DNA from: Balanoglossus misakiensis
Lineage: Eukaryota > Hemichordata
NCBI GenBank assembly: GCA_040954595.2
Contig: CM082588.2
Span: 4,340,001-4,404,000, forward strand
DNA length: 64,000 nucleotides
Reading direction: 5' to 3'
In this document: positions 1 through 25,857 of the stretch, one piece after another
Position numbering within the stretch: position 1 is the stretch's first letter
How the letters are laid out: each line of letters begins with the position of its first letter
The notes under the pieces: generated by a model
Seen by the model: only the letters and a program-made list of their open reading frames with translations
Told to the model about the DNA's origin: nothing
The model's database searches: none
Translations under genes and position numbers: made by a program

Positions 1-1509
1 TCGTTTTATCTTTTTATTAGACCAAGGGCAAGTTTCGTGGTTCTCGAGTTCTAAGAGATCTTAGTCACAGAAGACTCATCGAATTGACTGACAACGGAGG
101 TTCCCGTCTAGATTAATTGCCAATTGTTTTGTCGCTAGTTAGAAGTAATTGACATTTCAAATACCGTTAGAAGCAAAGCGTTACACGATTGGCTTGGTTT
201 TTAATATATGAACTGCATTGGAATGTGTTTGATTAAAAAATACCCGTTTATCTTGCCGAAACTGGGACTGAAGTTCAGCTGTTTGTCTGTAATGCATTTT
301 TATTGTTCATGATCGTTGAGTTTTGCTGGCATAGCATTTGAGTCAAGGCGACACGCAAATATCTGATGCCTGAATCATTACACTGGGCGTCTTTGTTGAA
401 AACATTATGGTGTAGGTGTTACCGGTGACGTCATAATCTTAGATGAAACGCTACATAGAAACCGACGGTGGATTGGCCCACGCCTCTTATTGACACTTAG
501 GCAAAGTGCACGGCGCGGTTTCAAGAATCGAGATGAGTTGATGGCATAGAATAAAGTTCAGTAAGGTGAAAGGTCGACAAAGAAAGTTAAGAGGAAAAAA
601 CAAACGGTATCCATGGAGACGCAGACTACTGAAAAGTATACACAGACGACCTAGAAAAAATTCTCAAGTGACGGATCAAGCGAGAAAGCTCGTACTGTTG
701 CGTTGCAGATTAGAATCAACTAAACAGTATCGGTGTGTGGTAACATTAAATCTGGATTTTTTTAGTTTTGTCTGGTGTATGTGTTAGTGTTGTGTTCACC
801 CAAGGACAACTTAGCAACCACCAGCGGTATATGTTATGGGGTATTAAACATCTACACCCAGTTCCACTTTGAAACTGTAGCGACAAAGCCCTCAGCATGT
901 CATTGTAATTTCAAAAGACATAAAAAGCGCCCGTCGTAATTTATGAGAGGGTAGGTGGACACATCGTTTTAGTTCTCTGTTAGCTTTATTGCCAACAAAT
1001 ATTTCGCTTGTCCACAGCTACAAAGACCAGTCGTACCAATTCCACGAGTCGGCCAATTGAAAGGGTGACCGGTGAGGGCGAGCAAATGTATGGACAGGCG
1101 TCATCAGTTTTGAAATTTAACCCGGGGTGTCTTCGCTATAGCCAACGTTGATCAACTAGATGCAATGTTTTCGATGAATATTACCATAGTCTTTTTACTA
1201 CCAAACATCCACACCGAAGAACACGTTTTACTGTAGGGGCATAAACTTATTTTTTTATTTCTCCATTGAAATGTGCGGTCGATACAATAAGTTTTCTGTT
1301 GTGTTGTTTTATCTCATCGGGAAAGGAGTCATGTTTAATTATCAGAATGATCTCACAGCAAATGTCTGTACATTTTTAAAATTTAATTTAGTTGGTGACC
1401 AAATTGGTGTAATGTATCCTTAATCCTTAAGAAGAAACTTGACTCCTGATCTACGTGGTGAATGCGGGCCTTATCTTTTCAAAATATTTTGCATTCATCC
1501 GATAATAAA
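1..1509. other. Gene-free left flank
   Basis: I see no exon with both coding character and splice sites here. A CRE palindrome (TGACGTCA, 426-433) is the only regulatory-looking word. A short lysine/arginine-rich open frame at 566-787 has no homology that I recognise. The stretch lies downstream of the 3' end of alpha-tubulin A. Confidence 0.5.
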
Positions 1510-1515
1510 TTTATT
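1510..1515 (-). terminator. Poly(A) signal AATAAA of alpha-tubulin A
   Basis: The minus strand reads AATAAA about 65 bases after the stop codon of alpha-tubulin A. This spacing gives a short 3'UTR, and no other signal lies closer. Confidence 0.6.
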
Positions 1516-1578
1516 AAAATGTGATGCACGTATTGATTTTAGTGGATCTCACTGCATGTAAGAGTCAAATCTTGAACT

Positions 1579-3627
<2,049 letters not shown>

Positions 3628-3752
3628 TGTCAGAAAATTTTTCTTGGTCGACAACAACGAATCTTGAGTTGAATTCTGGGTTTGCGGTTCTTACGCTGAC
3701 CACTCGAAGTCGGTTTCGTAAGGTATGTGTTGTCTCGCCTCTGCAAGTCCAG

Positions 3753-3793
3753 CTTATATAGGTGGTAGGAACGGCTTTGGTTGCCATACCAAC
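3753..3793 (-). promoter_or_regulatory. Core promoter of alpha-tubulin A: TATA box and X-box-like site
   Basis: Read on the minus strand, a TATATAAG box (3753-3760) lies about 125 bases upstream of the ATG exon. This places transcription start near 3725 and gives a 5'UTR of about 100 bases. Just upstream is GTTGCCATACCAAC (3780-3793), close to the RFX X-box palindrome GTTGCCATGGCAAC. Farther upstream are a CCAAT word and an E-box CACGTG (about 3828-3844). The TATA call is sound. The RFX role is inferred from the motif alone. Confidence 0.6.
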
Positions 3794-3799
3794 AGTCAC

Positions 3800-6210
3800 T
3801 TTGCACTACCGGGCCATAGTTGGTTGCATTGGCTAACACGTGACAGTGTAGTCATGGCGACAGACGCGTGGCTTTCGCGATTGCGAGGTGACAGCGTTTG
3901 TGAATGTGAGATACTGCGTGTGTATGTAATGTTTTGATTAAATCTATTTAAGTATATTCCTCCCTTGACTCCTGGGTTATGGCAATAATACGCCATTTTA
4001 GGTTTATACGTATATTTGCAGAATGCCTTAGTTTACCCGGTGCGTCAACCAGGTGCTGTTGACACTTCATAATAGTTGATCCTGGATTGGAAACCCCATG
4101 TCCACCAGCGAATTATTAATTAAATTTGTATGATTATCAACAAATGCCCCCTGCTAGCGGGACGTGCCGCTGTGACTTAAATGAGAACAACGCCGTCTTA
4201 AGTTCTGCATTGTGATGACTTCTCAGCATGCAAGTCACGCAAGATTTTGTCAGATTTACACTTTTATTGAATTTCGAATAGCGGTACATAAAAGTGCTGC
4301 ATTCCTGAGCGGGCGCTGTGCAACATGGTCAGTTGAGGTCAGGCCGCTGCAGGTAATCGGGTCACAGACGCCACAACCATCGAAACACAAAGACACCAGC
4401 CAAAGGGTCTTCGGGTGTACATTGACAAGCACCATATCGAATTGCTCGGTTATTTTGAATATTGAAGACGAGCCAAAACACTCAACCAATGTGCGCATAC
4501 CTACTTTAATTTAGCCACACAATAGCCACAGACATTTGACAGCAAATCGCCCAAAGGGGTTTTCTCTATTAAATTAAATGACATAATTCCAATTTGAAAT
4601 CTCAGGGACAGCTGTTGCTCATTTATTCACCTCGAAAGAATAAGAAAACATCTTGTTCTTGAAGAGACCTCTCTCCAGTTTACATAAAACCAATCAAGGG
4701 CAGAAGAAACTAAATTATGACACAATCCGGGTCCCTACATTCTGAGAACAGCTGGTTAAATATATTCTCGAAAATAGTTTGGTCGCTCAGTGATACTTGG
4801 TAAAGCACCGCTTTGCAATAACCGAATTTCCAAGGGTATCCGTCCTTTCAAATGGGATGTGGGGAGCTCCAAGTCGGGAAAGCGTGTCTGTGCAAAACAA
4901 CAGTGAAGACAGCGTATGGACAATGGGGCACTTGTGTTCAACCGACAAAAGTTTCACCCTAAAACCGACAGCGACTGCAATTCACGGAGATGAATTCACG
5001 TCTTATTTACTGGAGAAGACTTGAATACACATGTCATCAACGTTACTGTTACAAAGGGTCGCTATTACAATGACTGTCTACACAGGCTCGAGTAAGTAAC
5101 TGTGCGTTCATTTATGACTTTTGTAGTATGAACCCCCTATTTGAGGAACACCAGCTGCATCCATGGCAACCATCTTCGATAACAAATATAGTTTCTTATT
5201 ATTAGAATCTTACAAACTCATGCCTTCCATTCGGAGATTAAAGATTAAGAGTGTGATGATAAGCTTATGATTACATCACTTCAAAGGTATGCTGCGATGC
5301 CAGCGTATATTGAATTAAATGAAAATTGTTGGTCAACAACATTCTCGAAGGATATCATGAACCGAACGCTTTCCCAATCCATCAAATTCGTGCTGATTAG
5401 CACATTTCAACATAGATGTAATACCTACCATATACCCACGGTACATATATAACCGTGCATATACTAGTACCATAACAAGAACTGTTTGTTTGTTAGCTGG
5501 TGTGAGTCATCGCAAATAACAGCGCCCGCTGTCGGACAATGTACACTCTACCTTGGTCCGGCTTATGACGAATGTAATGTACATGTTGTCAATAGCTAGC
5601 CTGCTTTCATTGCTATTAAAGGGCTATTAAACCACCTTGTCAGTGTTAAACTGGTATTAATGGAGCCGCTGCACGATTCTCACAGACCGAGATAACATTA
5701 TTCCAAGTGAGGATGATAAGAACCTGCAAACGATGACGACATGCCACGTCGACAGCGGGGAGGGTGACGTCTTCGTGTATTTTTATCGCATTCCGTCATC
5801 CTGGGTCATTTGAAGGTCACGAGCAAAATGCACTCTCGGCGCTGCACTGCGCTAAACTAGGGCATGGTCGATTATATATGTATGAAAGATATATGTATGT
5901 ATGTCAGTATATATATATATAATCGCTTATTATTAATAGACATAAATATAATTGTAAACAATAAATCTGACGATGAATATTTGCTCAGTCATTTTTTTCA
6001 CCACAGTCACTTCACATACATTTGTGTAGAGCATCTATCCGGGGAGACAAACAAATAAGCAAGCAAGCAAATTTTTGTCTCATGCCACATATGCCACAAA
6101 TAACTCTCAGCAGAAGGGTAAACATTACCCAAGCGAAGATTTGAAAGAAGGTCGAGCGAGGAACGCGGCTGATAGAGTGACTCATTAATGACATGATGTA
6201 CGCTTTGGAT
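3800..6210. other. Spacer between divergent tubulin promoters A and B
   Basis: About 2.4 kb separates the promoter of alpha-tubulin A (minus) from the proposed promoter of alpha-tubulin B (plus). I find no convincing exon. A short TA/TATG-rich simple repeat lies at about 5868-5925. A second X-box-like word (GCATCCATGGCAACC) is near 5157-5171. Shared enhancers for the divergent pair would be expected here, but none can be proven from the sequence. Confidence 0.45.
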
Positions 6211-6214
6211 ATCA

Positions 6215-6247
6215 TGACGTCACTGTGTCGCAGTAGGCATATAAAAG
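6215..6247 (+). promoter_or_regulatory. Proposed promoter of alpha-tubulin B: CRE plus TATA box
   Basis: A perfect CRE (TGACGTCA, 6215-6222) is followed 17 bases later by TATAAAAG (6240-6247). Transcription would start near 6270. The roughly 190-base leader that follows contains no ATG until 6459. There a start codon in good context (A at -3) is followed by two codons and the donor GTAAGT. Assignment to alpha-tubulin B is inferred from strand, splice phase and the absence of any nearer first exon. Confidence 0.55.
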
Positions 6248-6458
6248 TTCTCGGTGGAACCTGTTAGCTCCAGATCATTCTCGCGTATCGACACATTGCC
6301 GTCGCCAAACGCGAGAGCCTTTAGCATTTCCAGCCATTACAGTGTAAGCGCATCCAGATAGAAGATATCGTGCAGTATTATCCATTCTACGAAACACATA
6401 CCGAGACAGAGACATTGACGATCTTCCGTAAGCTTAGGCCTCTATTACTCAACCAAAC

Positions 6459-18984
<12,526 letters not shown>

Positions 18985-19258
18985 CCATGAAATCCAATTA
19001 ACATGCAGACAAAAGACTTAAAATCAGTCGTTCATTAGTTGGAAGAGTCCAAACAAGACTGATAGAATTCATTTTATGATATTTTGTTGTACATTGACCA
19101 GTTCGTGTCATTTCACTGTGCAATGAATACTTAGGTGTGTTTTTTTTTTCATTTTGGAATATGCGGCCGCCAGGCGGTCATTTTGGTACAATATTCGTAC
19201 TTTGTTTTTAAATGTTGTGGGCTTCTTCGAAAGATTGAAAGCAGCTAGGCATTATGAT

Positions 19259-19264
19259 AATAAA
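19259..19264 (+). terminator. Poly(A) signal AATAAA of alpha-tubulin B
   Basis: AATAAA lies about 275 bases after the alpha-tubulin B stop codon. It is the first such signal on this strand in the 3' flank. Confidence 0.6.
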
Positions 19265-19851
19265 CACGATAAACAAACTTTCTAGTTGACTCTGTGTGAT
19301 GTTTCTTCGTGTGAGTGAAGGCCAATAATGAAGAACTTGTACGTACAGTTAGCCTGCAATGAGACACCACTTGATTTGGAGTAGTTTGGTTTCCGCAAGT
19401 GGAAGAATATTAAGCATCTTTATTAAATAAATAAAAAAAACACTAATACAACGCAAAATTGCAAGGAGACATTGAAAATATGCTTGGGTTGCTATTCGAC
19501 AACGTTATATAATTTCAAACGTACGTGGTACCATGGTCGCTGGGGCACGGCCGTATATGCGAAGCTTGTGTCCTCTCGGTTCCTGCTTACCTGACAGGGC
19601 GGTGCACTTTTGGTAGCATTATGGTACAGCAGAGACAGTCACGTTTCTACTGTCTATGGATGTAGACACTTGGAACTGTCATTTCCGTTACTCTCTATCG
19701 CTTCTAAGGTGTGAAGACGAAACGGTCGAATGTCTCGAACTGGGCAGTTTCATTTTGTTTACTTTGACTTTGGTATTAACTTCTATATAAGTTAACACAA
19801 ACTTCACTAGCTATTCATTAAACTTTAATACTTTGCCCTACCTTTTTCATT
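19265..19851. other. Spacer between converging tubulin B and C 3' ends
   Basis: About 590 bases separate the two convergent 3' ends. A second possible minus-strand AATAAA is near 19419-19430. I see no gene. Confidence 0.5.
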
Positions 19852-19857
19852 TTTATT
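19852..19857 (-). terminator. Poly(A) signal AATAAA of alpha-tubulin C
   Basis: The minus strand reads AATAAA about 60 bases after the stop codon. This resembles the spacing seen in alpha-tubulin A. Confidence 0.6.
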
Positions 19858-19918
19858 TCAGTTTTTGTTAATTATTTTATCCATCTTCCGCTCTTCCATG
19901 AAATAAACTTTGACTTCT

Positions 19919-22900
19919 TCAATATTCCATGTCGTCTTCGTCTTCTTGTTCCCCACTAGTGGAGTCAACGCCAACTTCTTCGTAGTCCTTCTCCAGAGCT
20001 GCCAAATCTTCACGGGCCTCGGAGAATTCGCCTTCCTCCATACCTTCACCGACGTACCAGTGGACGAAGGCACGCTTGGCGTACATCAAGTCGAACTTGT
20101 GGTCAAGACGAGCCCAGGCCTCGGCAATAGCGGTGGTATTGCTCATCATACAAACCGCACGCTTGACCTTCGCCAAGTCACCACCTGGTACAACGGTTGG
20201 TGGTTGGTAGTTGATGCCGACTTTGAAACCAGTCGGACACCAGTCGACGAACTGGATGGTACGTTTGGTCTTGATGGTGGCGATGGCTGCGTTGACGTCT
20301 TTTGGTACAACGTCACCACGGTACAACATACAGCAGGCCATGTACTTGCCGTGACGTGGGTCGCATTTTACCATCTGGTTGGCTGGCTCGAAGCAAGCAT
20401 TGGTGATATCCGCGACTTTCAGCTGCTCGTGGTAAGCCTTTTCTATTGGCAGGATTGGAGCATACGTCATCATGGGGAAATGGATTCTTGGATATGGGAC
20501 CAGGTTGGTCTGGAATTCAATCAGATCTACGTTGAGAGCGCCGTCGAATCTTAACGACGCCGTCGTCGACGAAACCACCTGTGCGATCAGTCGATTCAGG
20601 TTGGTGTAGGTCGGCCGCTCAATATCGAGATTCCGCCGACAGATGTCATAGATGGCTTCGTTGTCGACCAGAAATGCGCAGTCGGAATGTTCTATTGTGG
20701 CGTGGGTGGTCAGCACCGAGTTGTACGGCTCCACGACGGCAGTGGCCACCTGCGGGGCCGGGTAAATGGCAAACTCCAATTTCGACTTCTTGCCGTAGTC
20801 GATGGAAAGACGCTCCATTAACAAGGATGTGAACCCCGATCCAGTGCCGCCGCCGAAACTGTGGAAAATTAGGAAACCCTGGAGACCAACGCACCATTCA
20901 GACTGTCGCGAAAACAAAATATAAAATATTACTAAATGTTTTAAAAGGGAAATTGGCCAAAGACTCTTTAAAAGAAGAGATAGTTTCAACAATATTAATT
21001 AACATTGTAATCCGTTTTCCTGTTTTACTGTGTCTATACAGTCTCTGAAGAAGGTCGTCTGTGTACGTCCGAAACGTTAGGAAGAATTAAAAGATCGTTT
21101 GAAAAGTAGCAGATGGGTCTTGTCAAATACTTTTCACACCTCATGAATACATTATCTACAAGCACCCGCTGCAAATTCCACAGATGGACTGTGGTTGGAC
21201 TGACCCACTTGATATTCATCACTATCATTGATTGTACTTCGCTGGAAGGCTGGTAGTGACATATCCCCTGCTTGACATACCCTACTGCGCACCAGAATCT
21301 TTGAAACACAGCAGTTGAAACTTAATACTTACAACTTTGCGGATTCGATCAGCCACGAGGTCGATGATCTCTTTGCCTACTGTGTAGTTGCCCCTGGCAT
21401 AATTGTTGGCCGCGTCTTCCTTCCCAGTGATCAGCTGTTCTGGGTGGAATAGGTGACGATATGGACCAATGCGCACCTCGTCTGCGAATGGAAGTAGGAA
21501 AGTAAGATGTCTCTTTTGATGAAAGGAATGCTAGTTCGTATCGTGTGAATTGGTGGTCGAAAGGCGATAATGACGGATGATAATTTAATTTAAAAGCAAC
21601 ACATCTGGGTTCGCGTCAGTCGAAAAAGCAACAATGCCATCGTAGTGGCTCAATAATATAACAAAATCAAGAAATTAAACGGAAAATTTATTGAACACAA
21701 GCTTAGCTCATTGTGGATGATGGTTTGTGGCACATAATCTGAATGGACACTTGTCAACTTTACTCACAATACTATAGTCTGGTAAAAGGTGAGAAGTGAT
21801 ATACTTTCAAATCTTTCAATTTAATGAAAAGAGAAATATTCATTTGAAATATATTCAACTGAATGATGTCTGGTGACAAGGAACTGAAACGGGGAGGTTA
21901 TAATTTCACAGACTGATGACTGACAATCCCACATGCAGTGTCAGGTCTTGTGAACTGGAGAACGTGTCACAATAAAACGAAATACCATCACGGTATCTGA
22001 ATAATTTTCATTCATGCTCGTAAAAAAGTGACGTGATTCGTCCGTTGGGTCATAAATTTCACGACAAACAAGCCTTTCCAGACATCTAAACCCCACTGAA
22101 GACTTTTCTGGAGACGTGTGTACGTGTGGAATCAAGAAATGTGAACCTAATACTGCCGTCGCTGTATTATTCAGCATGTAGTTTGAGCAGATTTGGTGAC
22201 GGGTGTTCTTTCAATGAACCCTAGTGATGAAGAACCATGCTCCTGCCCATTTCGGCTCCGATCGAATTTATCTAGATGTCTATTTTAGGATATCATATAT
22301 CATACTTATTATTTACATCGGGGGGTGCAACTCAAGCGTAATATTAACACGTTGTAACATGGATGACATCAGAAGCCAGGAATGGTCGATGGTACAGGCA
22401 GATGTCAACGATGATTTTAAATCGAGCGGACGACTGTTTTGTGAGACTTACCGACCACAGAAGGCTCCAAGTCGACGAAAACTGTCCGAGGTACATGTCG
22501 CCCCGTTCCGGCGTCGTGGAAGAAAGTACTGAAGGAGTCGTCAGAAATAGTTTTGTCACTTGGTATCTGACCATCAGGCTGGATTCCGTGCTCCAGACAG
22601 TACAACTCCCAGCAGGCATTACCGATCTGGACACCGGCTTGACCAATGTGGATGGAAATACACTCACGCTGCAAGACAAGAACAGTTCCCTTGGTGACCT
22701 TAAGCGACCTCTCAGTTTCACCATATGTCAGAGAGAGAGAGGAAGGTTTACATCAACGATATCGTTGTAGTACAATCTGATTAAAATCAGATGTAGGGTA
22801 GTGTGAGGCGACAGCATAAAAAAAACACGTCGCCGTTCCCTACATCTGATTTTAATCAGATTGGTTGTAGTACTGAGCCTTGTTAGAATCTGTTCAACTA

Positions 22901-23142
22901 CAGGCAACCCGGCGAGGACGACAATCTAGCGTAGCTGAAATATCTGAAATTCCTCAAATCGTCCAGTCGATTCATTGTATATTCTCAGCCTAACATCCTT
23001 TCGTTTTAACACGGAGTCGTCGCAATCCATATATTTCAAACATGAAATAAACAGCCTACACATTATGATCCATTTCACTTCACTTAATTTCACTTGAAAG
23101 AGTACATTATATCGAATAAAATAAATATTCTCGACTCACCAT
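19919..23142 (-). CDS. TUBA: Alpha-tubulin C, 4 exons, 450 aa
   Basis: This encodes an alpha-tubulin. Coding exons are 23140-23142 (ATG, followed by donor GTGAGT), 22452-22668, 21333-21481 and 19919-20902, all minus. Junctions are GT-AG and the frame closes. The protein starts MRECISIH, the canonical alpha-tubulin start. Exon 2 is 217 rather than 223 bases: the K40 loop reads [10 protein letters not shown] and is two residues shorter than in copy A. K40 itself is kept. GGGTGSG and DLIEF are present. The tail ([14 protein letters not shown]) is distinct and ends in tyrosine. Exon 3 ends RIRKV and exon 4 begins SEWCVG, where the family usually has RKLADQCTG. Introns carry a small palindromic element (intron 1) and a hammerhead-like motif (intron 3). 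The last 430 coding bases are close to copy A at the DNA level. The divergent loop and tail suggest a specialised isotype. Confidence 0.96.
21045..21079 (+). ncRNA. Hammerhead-ribozyme-like motif, Penelope type
   Basis: The sequence CTGAAGA (21045-21051) matches the hammerhead core CUGANGA. It is followed by a possible stem II (GGTCG 21053-21057 with CGTCC 21066-21070, one U-U mismatch, 8-base loop). Next comes GAAACGTT (21071-21078), which fits GAAA with a minimal stem III and cleavage triplet. Such minimal hammerheads occur in Penelope-like retroelements. It lies in intron 3 of alpha-tubulin C, antisense to that gene. No reverse transcriptase frame is nearby, so at most a fragment of an element remains. 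Confidence 0.4.
22764..22873. mobile_element. Short palindromic MITE-like element
   Basis: A perfect 25-base inverted repeat (22774-22798 with 22838-22862) flanks a 39-base centre. The 10-base word GTTGTAGTAC lies immediately outside on both sides (22764-22773 and 22864-22873), as expected of a target-site duplication or part of the element. It lies in intron 1 of alpha-tubulin C. The superfamily cannot be assigned. Confidence 0.6.
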
Positions 23143-23297
23143 ATTAATTGTGTCCCAGGACTAAACAGTGCACACGCCCAAGTGATCAGATATCCTAAGC
23201 TTTGGTCCTTATCGGGGTGTAACACGACCTCGCGTCCGCTGACTTCAATGCGTCGCTCCGCGAAAAACAAGACTGGGGAAGGCCTCTCGAATCCGTT

Positions 23298-23306
23298 CTA
23301 TTTATG
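23298..23306 (-). promoter_or_regulatory. TATA-like box of alpha-tubulin C
   Basis: The minus strand reads CATAAATAG about 155 bases upstream of the ATG exon. This would put the start site near 23270. A CCAAT word (about 23361-23365) lies some 60 bases farther upstream. The assignment is by position and motif only. Confidence 0.5.
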
Positions 23307-23309
23307 AAT

Positions 23310-25857
23310 CTCCAAAGGGCACTATCGTAACAGCTGCCCTACAAACTGGTCGCAGACTATTGGCTATTTTTTCATATCTCGTATATTTGGTTCCGACGTG
23401 ACTTGGACGCTCCCTGGGGCGCATCAACTTACATGATACAGACATATTTGGTCATACTCATAGATGCATGGTCTTCGGAACTGGTTACCACATTTTTTCT
23501 TTCTATTTATACCAGAAGACGACATAAAGGGTGTTTTGTTTCAGTATGAATGTATTCTCTCGCTGGCTGTGATATACATGATGGCGAGGTCGTGCTGATG
23601 CTGACCAGACGTGTACAAGTGCTCAGAACCTCTCACGTGTAACATAGCCCAGAAACATAACTCAAAAACTTCATAAAGCTAGCTATCGATGCTAAAATTA
23701 AATGAGAATATATTTTCTGTTTGCTTATCTTTATATTTATTGTTTTTCTTTATTCCATTTGTATCTCCGATGTTTTTCCCCTGAAATACAATGAATATAG
23801 CCCGGAGTCACGCGTATCACGGTAGCCGCAAAATAGCGCCATCACAGGAAACTTCATCGTATTCGTTTCTTTTTTTTTCAGACAGGCAGTATGGGGGAAA
23901 GATACACATCGTGCCATAAATACCAGTACATGTATTCATATCGGCACTTCACATCATAGGGAACGACAAACTCTGTGGAATGGCTTTCGAGGAAATTACT
24001 ACCAAATTAATGAGAACAGGCAGAAGTGACATGGTATATATTCTCAAGCATGTTATTGTATTATGGAACAGCATCTTTCCTATGCACATATTCCTTATAC
24101 AAAAGTTCATACAAAATGAAGCTCAAATGTGCAGCAAATCACATCATTTCATGAAATCGGTGAGTTAGCAAAATCACAGCTTGTGTTTTGAATTACAAAA
24201 AATGTAAATAAAGTTATGCTTGCATAAAAAATTCATTTAAGTATTTACAAAATACCGTAAAAGTTGATTGTCATCACAGGCATGTCTTTCACACACTACT
24301 GTATTGCTTATTTCCACTAGCACATGTACTTGCAAATACTAGTATATGTATGTTAAATAGTTTACTCACCACTACACCACAAAGTTGAACACTTGAAAAA
24401 AACATTTAACAAAAATGTATTTTTATCAATATTGGAATGTAAAAAAATTGGAATGTAAAAATATATTTGATACCAATGATAGAAATTTACTTTTAACATG
24501 AATAACATGTCTCTTTATGATTCAAGACACACCAAAATACTTATAATTTGATTTAAAATCATTTTTTTAAAAAGTAAAAAAAGAGCAAATTTATATGGAT
24601 TTATGACAAAGAGTTGTAATTTGACTTTAACATTTCACACAAGTACCATATCATATCGCAACCAGCAAACTGTATTCCAAAAAAATACCACTGCATACAA
24701 TTTTTATTTTATATCTGTTGTACTCAGACAGACTTCTTGGTGATTGTGGGTGTCTCAGTCTGTCTCCTTCCTGGGTACAGATACTTCCTGTACAAGATGT
24801 GATCAATTTTATCTTGTTCCTTCCAGTCTTCAAGCACCTGTCAAAATGACAGTCATACACAGTAAGCCACTAACACACACAAATCTTTCATTGCCATGGC
24901 AATTTAACTGTCCTACAAATCGACGCCAAATAACATCACCGTAAAGTGCAGATGAGACACTCAACACTGGTAGTGACACAAGACGGTGTGCGACAGCAGT
25001 CAGCGGGAATGTTTATCTTCAAAGTGACTGGTTAATACCGGTTAGTCTAATAAATATTATAACAGGCAAAACACATTTCTGTGCAGAATACAGAGTAACT
25101 GTATGCTGAGGTGTCTAATATTGCTCAGTTTTGACATCAGCATTTCATAAGACTGCAAAGCACATAGACGCTAGCCGCGCGACATGTGATCGCCAGAAAC
25201 TCCTTCATGGACAATGTCAGAGAGATCGCTTGAACTGAGGTCCTGGGTTCCATTCCTAGGGCAGCTAGGTTAGAGTTTAGAGTAGGAAAAATGACCGAGT
25301 GTGTGTGTAAGTGTGATGAGATCGCTGCATTTGACAGTTTGCTTTGTGTATTTAGTTGCTGTTTTTTTTATTAATGGTTATGCCAATGAGCACAGCCTAG
25401 TCTCTTTAATTGATGTATGCCAAGAATCAATCGCTGAATTCTGCTAGTTTATATTAGGTGTATTTTTTTTGTTTTTGCAAATCAGCATTTTCATGATGGC
25501 AAGCTCTATACCTTGTCCCAAATATCTGGTTCAACTTGGCAGTTGCTTCTACCATCCGTACTTTGGGAGAAAACTAAAACGGAAAACCAGTGAGTCAGGT
25601 GATATCGGGACTGATGTGTGGAATGTCATGCATGGTGAGGGGTGCATGCATGCAGTGAGAGGACAACAACTGCGGCAGTCAGATTTCACTGGCAAAGTTT
25701 GGTGCAGTACACTACACAATCCCTAATGGTGGGTTTGCTGCTCCCAGACCCTGCCCTTCCCAATCCATTCCTGCAATCTTCACTAACAATGCCATGACAT
25801 GCAGACAGCATTGCGCATGCTTCATATCAAAATACAACACATGCATTTTGACATTCA
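23310..25857. other. Gene-free spacer and 3' flank of the ARM-repeat gene
   Basis: No coding exon is visible. AT-rich sequence fills 24.2-24.7 kb. The part nearest 25857 should be 3'UTR of the minus-strand ARM-repeat gene; a minus-strand AATAAA is near 25367-25372. The stretch also holds a SINE-like segment at about 25.17-25.35 kb. Confidence 0.45.
25165..25350 (+). mobile_element. Possible tRNA-derived SINE fragment
   Basis: GGTTCCATTCC (about 25247-25257) resembles the RNA polymerase III B box GGTTCGANTCC. A tRNA-like A-box region (TAGCCGCGCGACATG) lies about 75 bases upstream. A T-rich segment follows at about 25,360. Flanking duplications were not confirmed, so this is tentative. Confidence 0.35.

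Noticed and set aside
566-787. Arginine/lysine-rich 73-codon frame
   Set aside because: It has no homology, splice sites or neighbouring exon in frame that I could recognise.
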